Shown: positions 58,010 through 64,000 of the stretch, piece by piece
Layout of the letters: each line of letters opens with the position of its first letter
How positions within the stretch are numbered: the stretch's first letter is position 1
Assembly (NCBI RefSeq): GCF_010093535.1
Contig: NW_022985170.1
Location: 290,016 to 354,015 of the forward strand
DNA: 64,000 nucleotides
Source of the DNA: Lindgomyces ingoldianus
Lineage: Eukaryota; Ascomycota; Dothideomycetes; Pleosporales; Lindgomycetaceae
Direction: 5' to 3'
Translations under genes and position numbers: made by a program
Notes under the pieces: model-generated
Told to the model about the DNA's origin: nothing
Databases searched by the model: none
The model's input: only the letters and a program-made list of their open reading frames with translations

Positions 58010-61000
58010 TAACAGGGTCAGACGGCGCCTCTACGAGATAGGAATCAATTGTCGAGGGCGGTGCGAAGCTTGCATCTGCCATGAAGCCTTCCTCTTTACG
58101 ATGATGTGCAGGATGTGCAGGATGAGGAGGTTGTGGCGCTTGCCGCTGGACACTTCGTGCGAAGAAGGACATGGGGTGAGGACTGGAGGCAGAAAACTTG
58201 CATGGCTCCGAGCGATCCCCACGATCGTGATCAGCCAACAGCCTGTGTGCTCCACCAACCGACTGTGCCACTAAATTTGCAACCGCCACGATTTGCGGCT
58301 AGAATCGTAATGCGGCGCAGGCAGGCTTTTGGAGTTGGGCGCCGCAGCTTGATGAATAACTTGGGCGATATGCTCCTTGGAGTGAACTGTCGCATGCCAG
58401 GCTCACACTCTGCAGAAAAGCCATTCCGAGAAGTCCGTCGCGCAGTCCCTGGCTAGCTGTTGTGGTGCTTCCCGGCACTCCAGTCTACAGCTGGACACAA
58501 CCGTGACCATGTGCGAGCCGGGGGTCAGCAAAGCGGCGACGATGATGGAGGGGGTGCTGTGAATATTGGCCGAAGTTCAGGCTCATTGAGTATGCGCTGT
58601 CAGCATATCGATCCGCTGTTGTGGGCGATTCTGCAGCGTCCCGAAATGAAAGGGACCTCTGTGCCTCGTCGCGTCTCTTGGGGCCTGTCGTTTGCAGCCA
58701 GAAGTGTGGCCGCGCAGCCTGTAGCAGCCTCCCTCCACCCTCCCGATATCCTGCCGCTGCTCGCTGGCCGCCGGCTGAGCGCTGCACTCTTCTCCGTGGT
58801 CAAGCGAGCTATCCATGGCGGCCATCAAACCTCCGCGACAGTGCCGCCCTCCACCCAATGATCCGTCGAAATATCCGCGGCGGACACACAGGAAGAATCA
58901 TCGGTTTTCGCTACTGCTACCCGTCCTGTACCCTCCTGCTCATTTCCCTGCCCGCTCTGCGTCCCCAGTCCGTCGCCGTGTGTTGGGGTGCTGCTGTCGA
59001 ACCACACCTGGGCACGTCCGCTGGTCTTGGCACGCGTTTGGAGAGACACGGGCAGAGCTCCTCGGCATTGCGCTCGCAGATTGCGTACTCTGAGAGAACG
59101 TGTTTGCCTGCGAAACATCCAGCGTCGCCCGTCTGCTTCACGGCGCACCTCTCTGCACACCCTCTTCTTGTGCTGGCTTTGTTGCTGGGCGGCATGGCGC
59201 GCCCAACCTCTCCACCTCTGCACCTCGCTTGTAGGCGTCCGCCCGCGCCGACACGACCTCTGCAGCGGCATCGTCATCGGGTGAACGTCCACTTCTGGCA
59301 CGGGCGGCCGCCGCTCTCAGGCTCGCGCTGGAATACCCGGCTGCTGATCACCGCGGAAAGTCATCGAACAAAGCGCTGCCGCCAGGGTAGCATGCTCTCC
59401 ATCAGCAGCGATCATGGCGAGAGCAGATCGCCCCTGCGTCGTGGATTAAAGGAAATTGTAACCGCCTCACCCAGCCATACAAGAGGTACCTTCGAATGCC
59501 GGCTGTCTGAAGCATGCCCATTTCGTGCGCCCCAGTGAGCGTTGTGGTCCAAGCAGCGGGTCACGTTGTCGTAGAACGTTACCGCTGTCAACCACAGACC
59601 GCTTGCAGCGCGCTGCAACCAGCAGTCTTCCAGAAGCAGCATTTTCCCGGAGCGGGCCGAGCTTTTGGCCGTTGGATCTCATCGTCCAGATCTGTCGCTC
59701 GCTCAGCTCACAACGCGACTATTGGCAGCTCTTGTCGGCGAGGCGCTCACTCGACCGATCGTGCAGGTGCAGCAACAGGGACACAAATACAGCTAGACGC
59801 GACATCTGCGTACTAGCTCGTTCGACACCTGAAGGCGCCTTTGGTTTTCATGCAGCACGAAGGGCGCCATGGGCGGCTCAAAAGTTGCAAGGCTGAGGAT
59901 GCAGCATGTTCCTGACGCAATCTCGCAAGCCATGGCCGTTACGAAACGCCTGCAGCGGATTGCATTGTCAAGCCACAGACGCCCGTGGGGCCGCCATCTG
60001 ATAGGCACGCTCGCCCGGATGGCAGAAGTGTTGGTTACTCGACGTGTGAGCATCGAGGTGAGCACCACGCGCGGACTGGGTGAGCAGCTCCTTCATCCTC
60101 ACCACCCACCGCGGCATCCACCACACCAAGCACATCCGCTAAAGCAGCGAGACCCCGCAACAAGCGTTGCCGAGCCCTGTAGTATCCTTGTCATCGTGCT
60201 GGCGGGTCCCTGGACATCCCGTTGTGCTCTGGCCCATGCATTTGCCAATAATGGCGCCCCCATCTGCCTCGACTCTCGATTGCTCAACGCCACGGATCAG
60301 GCCTTGCTCTCGTCGGCGTTTTTCTCCACCCCCCCCTGGTCCCTCTGCACGCTGGAGGAGCCCTCCATGTTCACGCAGCCCTCACATTCTCTTTCGAGAA
60401 GGACACCCTTGTGCCCTACAGCACACCTGATCCCAGCGTCCTTCGATTCGCCAGAAGCCTCTCCGCTTTTCCTTCGTCTTGAAGGGTCACGTCCCGAGGT
60501 ACCGTACCCCTGTGCTTTCGATCTTGCCTTGGGGCCCTGCTAGCCCTCGAGGACAGTCACGCTTGTTGTGGTGTAACAAACTGCTCCCAGATCCTCGAAG
60601 GATATCATGTTTCCCCAAGAAGCCCTCTGCCCTGGCGGTGGTCTGACCCCAGTCTTTGGTCTTCTCTTAACCTCGATTTATCCGGATCGTCGAGTTGATA
60701 GTGTCGTCAAGCCTTTTCTGTCTGAATGATCTGTCCCTGCCTCCCCTGCCGCTATCGCTGATATAGCCTCCGTGGTGTTCCAGAAAGTTATTACAAAGGG
60801 CCCCGTACCGTCGACCAAGACTGGACGCGTTCAGATATTTGGAGCTAAACGTCTGCTCACCTCACTGTCTGTCAACGTCCTCGGCCACCGTCCATCTTTA
60901 TTTGGCTCACGGTATCACCTCCTCAACAGCTTCTATTTCGAGCCCTTGTTACACCAAAACTCCGCGCCCCATTCCTTTCTTGGGGGTGCGACATCAGCCA

Positions 61001-61498
61001 TTCAGCCTTGGTCCTGCATATCAGCAATCTCAAACCTCTCCGACACGCCCCCCCCAGATCTGTTTTCTTGTGACAGACCTGCGACCTTAACGCATTGAGC
61101 GGTTTATACTCTCGATCCAGCTTTAAAGCATCGCGAACGCCTTCTGTCCCTCGTCGATCACCCGCATTCAACCCCGCACTGGGTTTGGAGACCGATCAAG
61201 ACTGTTCATTTGACAAGCCTCATCGGATCCTTTCCCTCTGCAGCCATCTGGTGGGTAGATCGCGACGTCCTCAAGAGTAGTTTCGAAGTCGAAGTTTGTC
61301 GGTTCTTTACAAGCTCACAGTCAATTACCTTGAAACTACTGATCCGCCGGAAACATCGGGATACGAGGCAGTCCTACGAGGTGGGCAAGTGTCCTCCGCA
61401 GGCACTGACGGTTGCTGACTGTGAAGCTTGTCAGGACGCGGTTCAGCCACAAAGACAACTATATTCCAACTTCCCAAAACCCGTCCCGAAAGGTGCCA
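58010..61498. other. 3.5 kb stretch without a convincing gene, upstream of the homeobox gene
   Basis: GC-rich in 58.1-59.5 kb, so stop codons are rare in all six frames and overlapping frames of 90-305 codons arise on both strands. None shows a domain or a hydrophobic pattern. From about 60.3 to 61.3 kb the plus strand is rich in C and T, as in long fungal 5' leaders. The likely content is the promoter and 5' UTR of the homeobox gene, perhaps with a leader intron ending just before 61499, or a non-coding RNA. Confidence 0.45.
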
Positions 61499-63365
61499 AT
61501 GGTGGACGGAAATCTCTTCATTCCGCTCTCTCCGCCCAGCTCGCCGCGTATGTCTGCGTATAGCACGACTCCCGCAGAGAACGACTGGCAACCTTCAGAC
61601 ATCAAATCCTTGGACGTTACTTCCGCGCATTCCGACGGCGACATGGCAATGCTCCAAGCTGAAGTCACCGGGCACAATTTCGACGTGAAGCGCCCGTTGC
61701 TTCGAACACACAAAAGCTTCCCTTACACTCTAGAGAGTAAGCATCATCAGTCTAACGGAACTTCATCACCCTCGAAAGACCGCATCTCTATTAGCAACCT
61801 CGATGACATCGAGTCGGCTGACATGCCTACGGTGACCTTTGGTGGTTCAGCCCCCGCCAGTCCGGTGTCGAGGTTGACACCACCGTCGCCACACGAGGCT
61901 GCGAACGGAGACAAGACCGAAGTTCTTGGTGACGAGATTATCACTGAAGAAAGGGAAGAAAGCGGCGATCAAACCGTGAAAGAGGAAGAAGGCAAACCAC
62001 CCATCTCTGCTGCTGAGCTGCGCGCTCAGAAGCGCAAAATGAAGAGGTTCAGGTAAGGCGACTCACATGACTCCAGATTCGATCCGTACTAAGTTCAAAC
62101 ATAGACTCACACATAACCAAACTCGATTCCTCATGAGCGAGTTCACCCGTCAAGCCCACCCAGATGCCGCTCATCGAGAGCGACTTGCTCGAGAGATCCC
62201 TGGCCTCAGCCCCAGACAGGTGCAGGTCTGGTTCCAGAACAGGTAAGCAACATTGCCTAGTAAGCTTAGCGATAATATGGCGCGATACTAATTCAATCAC
62301 AGGAGAGCGAAGCTGAAGCGATTGACTAGCGATGATCGCGAACGCATGATGAGGTCAAGGGCTCTGCCTGAGGACTTTGACATGGCTCAGGCGCTCCACT
62401 CTCCATTTGGAAGTACCCACGGTCTAGGAACACCACTGACTTCCCCTGGATCGTATACGCCCGGCTTTCCTGAAGGCAACATGATGCGGCCTCTCAGTAT
62501 CGACACATTACGGCGAGGCCCCATGGAGTCTCACATCTCTCCAACTGGAATCAGTCCTGCATTCGGCGGGTTTACTTTCACTCCACCCCAATCAGCAACA
62601 GATACTCTGTCGCCTGTCTCGACTGGTCACGATGGCTCTCCATTTGGGTTCCCTCCGTCGCAGCTTGAAGGCAGCCCGAGGAGATCTAACCCCTTCTCTA
62701 TGTCCGTCAGCACCTCCCCAGCATATGCCGCACATCACAGTATACCACGCTTGTCTCTTCACGCCGATAGGGTTGCAAGATCACGCGCGGAATCACTCTC
62801 TTCGCCGCTCCGAGCAAGTATGAGTTACACCAATGGCCATGACAGTGGCCTCAACGGATCGAACGACTCAAATCATATGGACTCATCAATGGGTGGCGAT
62901 GGCTCATCAAGATCTTTCTCTAGCTCGATGATGCCATATGGTATTGGCTACTCCTGTAGGTTACACTTTCAGTTCTCAGTGGATTCTCTAACAGCTCTAG
63001 ACTCTCCCGTCCCAGGATTCCAGGCTGGAAGCGCCTCGAGAATGCGCTCTTTCTCCAGTGGCATGCCAAGACGCATTGAATTGAGTACACATTACGGACC
63101 AAGTCGCAGCGCGACGACTCCGCAGACGGCTACATTCCCAACATATTCAAGCTCACCACTCGTAACGCCCCAAAGCTTCGCGATGCCTCAACTAAGTGCG
63201 CCTCACCATATGACAACATTCCAAAACTCCTATCTACGAAATGACTCAGGGCAGAGTGAACAGTATCCAGGCGTGGGCGCTGTGCTCGGCGAAGTGATTG
63301 AATCCTCCAACCAGGATAACGACGACAACAATGACCAATCCTCACAGCAACCGCTATCGTACTGA
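61499..63365 (+). CDS. Homeobox transcription factor
   Basis: Three exons (61499..62052, 62105..62242, 62303..63365) give 584 aa. The ATG at 61499 starts MVDGNLFIPL; the frame is open upstream to 61412 without an ATG. The homeodomain spans about 176-235: KRKMKRFRLTHNQTRFL (helix 1), PDAAHRERLAREI (helix 2) and LSPRQVQVWFQNRRAKLKR (helix 3, recognition, with Trp227, Gln229, Asn230 and Arg232). Both introns lie within it, one after R185 and one in the WFQNR/RAK codon. Around it are an acidic Ser/Pro-rich N-terminus and a long Ser/Pro/Gly-rich C-terminus. A small optional intron in 62957-63001 (39 or 45 bp, both in frame) may remove the segment RLHFQFSVDSLTAL. It is a sequence-specific nuclear regulator, probably of hyphal or conidial development as for other fungal homeobox genes. 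The exact orthologue is not assigned. Confidence 0.9.
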
Positions 63366-64000
63366 CCCATACCCGCGCTATGCTGCAATCAATTCTTCTG
63401 GGAGGCGTTCATTCTGGACTCGGCGTTGCAGCCTAGACCAACAACTAACAACACGGAGTCTGGGTGGCATGAATCTTCATGGTTGGGAGGGGAAATGGAA
63501 AGAAAAGTTAAAGATGACATGATGAAACACTGGTACGGCTTCAAACGGAACGGGAACGGGAACGGGATGTTGCGCTGCGCTGGATTATTTTTATTGAAAC
63601 TGTTTGTCTATATGAGACCCTGACGGGCTATGGAGGCTGCTTTTGGAAATTTCTTCGACTGAATCTTCTCTCTTCCGATTCTGGCAACCTATTTTCGGGA
63701 TACTTTTGCAGAGTTGTCCTTGTTGGCTGTTTCATACTGCCTTCCTACTTCGTCGTCTCTAACTTCTTCGGCGTCAAACATTCTGCGGGACCCCGGGTGG
63801 GCTCTTTCCCTCTTCGTCTCTGGTTTGTTTCTTCTGAAGGGCGGGGCTCGGAGTTTTTACTTCCACGATGTTCAACGGCAATGTTTGAGCCCGAACAAGG
63901 TGTTGACACAACTGTCGTAATGGCGCGCTGGATTATTTTTGAATACCCTTCATGTATGTACCTTTTTTTGTCCACCACACTTTTCACAACGTTCAATTCT
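63366..64000. other. Homeobox 3' UTR and window end
   Basis: No gene recognised. Short frames only. Confidence 0.5.

Noticed and set aside
58621..59538. 305-codon plus-strand frame upstream of the homeobox gene
   Set aside because: Overlapped by long frames on both strands in GC-rich DNA; Arg-, Pro- and Cys-rich sequence without any recognisable pattern.
1..64000. CRISPR arrays, rRNA or prokaryotic operons
   Set aside because: None seen; gene structure is eukaryotic throughout.

Overview
The window is nuclear DNA of a filamentous ascomycete (Pezizomycotina). Genes carry many short introns of 47 to 100 bp with GT-AG borders. The gene set is typical of that group: a two-gene type I fatty acid synthase, a CYP52-type P450, a UstYa (DUF3328) protein, a fungal NB-ARC/TPR receptor and a TRI12-type transporter. 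I cannot place it to genus. I rebuilt sixteen protein genes exon by exon, and every model except the receptor closes in frame over its whole length. The receptor needs one frameshift.

Layout. 1-1100 is AT-rich, gene-free DNA that looks like a RIP-degraded repeat. 2972-6351 holds a divergent housekeeping pair: a HEAT-type Hsm3/S5b-like protein (minus) and RNA polymerase III subunit Rpc31 (plus). 6.4-13.9 kb is accessory: a secreted DUF8021-type protein and a frameshifted NB-ARC/TPR receptor gene with ten 42-residue TPR units. 13.9-27.2 kb is the divergent FAS2/FAS1 pair around a 1.3 kb shared promoter. Then come the nuclear-envelope protein Brl1/Brr6, a CYP52-like fatty acid hydroxylase, a UstYa-like oxidase and a long disordered protein with a possible PP1 docking site (27.8-37.1 kb).

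38-44 kb holds a secreted phytase-like esterase and a 14-TM MFS pump, separated by a gene-poor gap. 45.3-58.0 kb returns to dense housekeeping genes: an importin-7/8-type karyopherin, the Ski2 helicase, the replication-fork protein Csm3/Swi3 and THO subunit Hpr1/THOC1. A 3.5 kb gap with no convincing gene precedes a homeobox transcription factor (61.5-63.4 kb).

How the genes fit together: FAS1 and FAS2 encode the two chains of one synthase. The nearby CYP52 may oxidise its products or exogenous fatty acids. A CCTCGG hexamer, the known site of FarA/CTF1 regulators, lies about 65-70 bp upstream of the start codons of both FAS1 and the CYP52 gene. Other neighbours look unrelated in function. Items most worth a second look are the disrupted receptor with its N-terminal Gly/Asn-rich motif, the near-identical TPR units, the P450/UstYa pair beside FAS, and the tandem UAG codons near 36993-36998.
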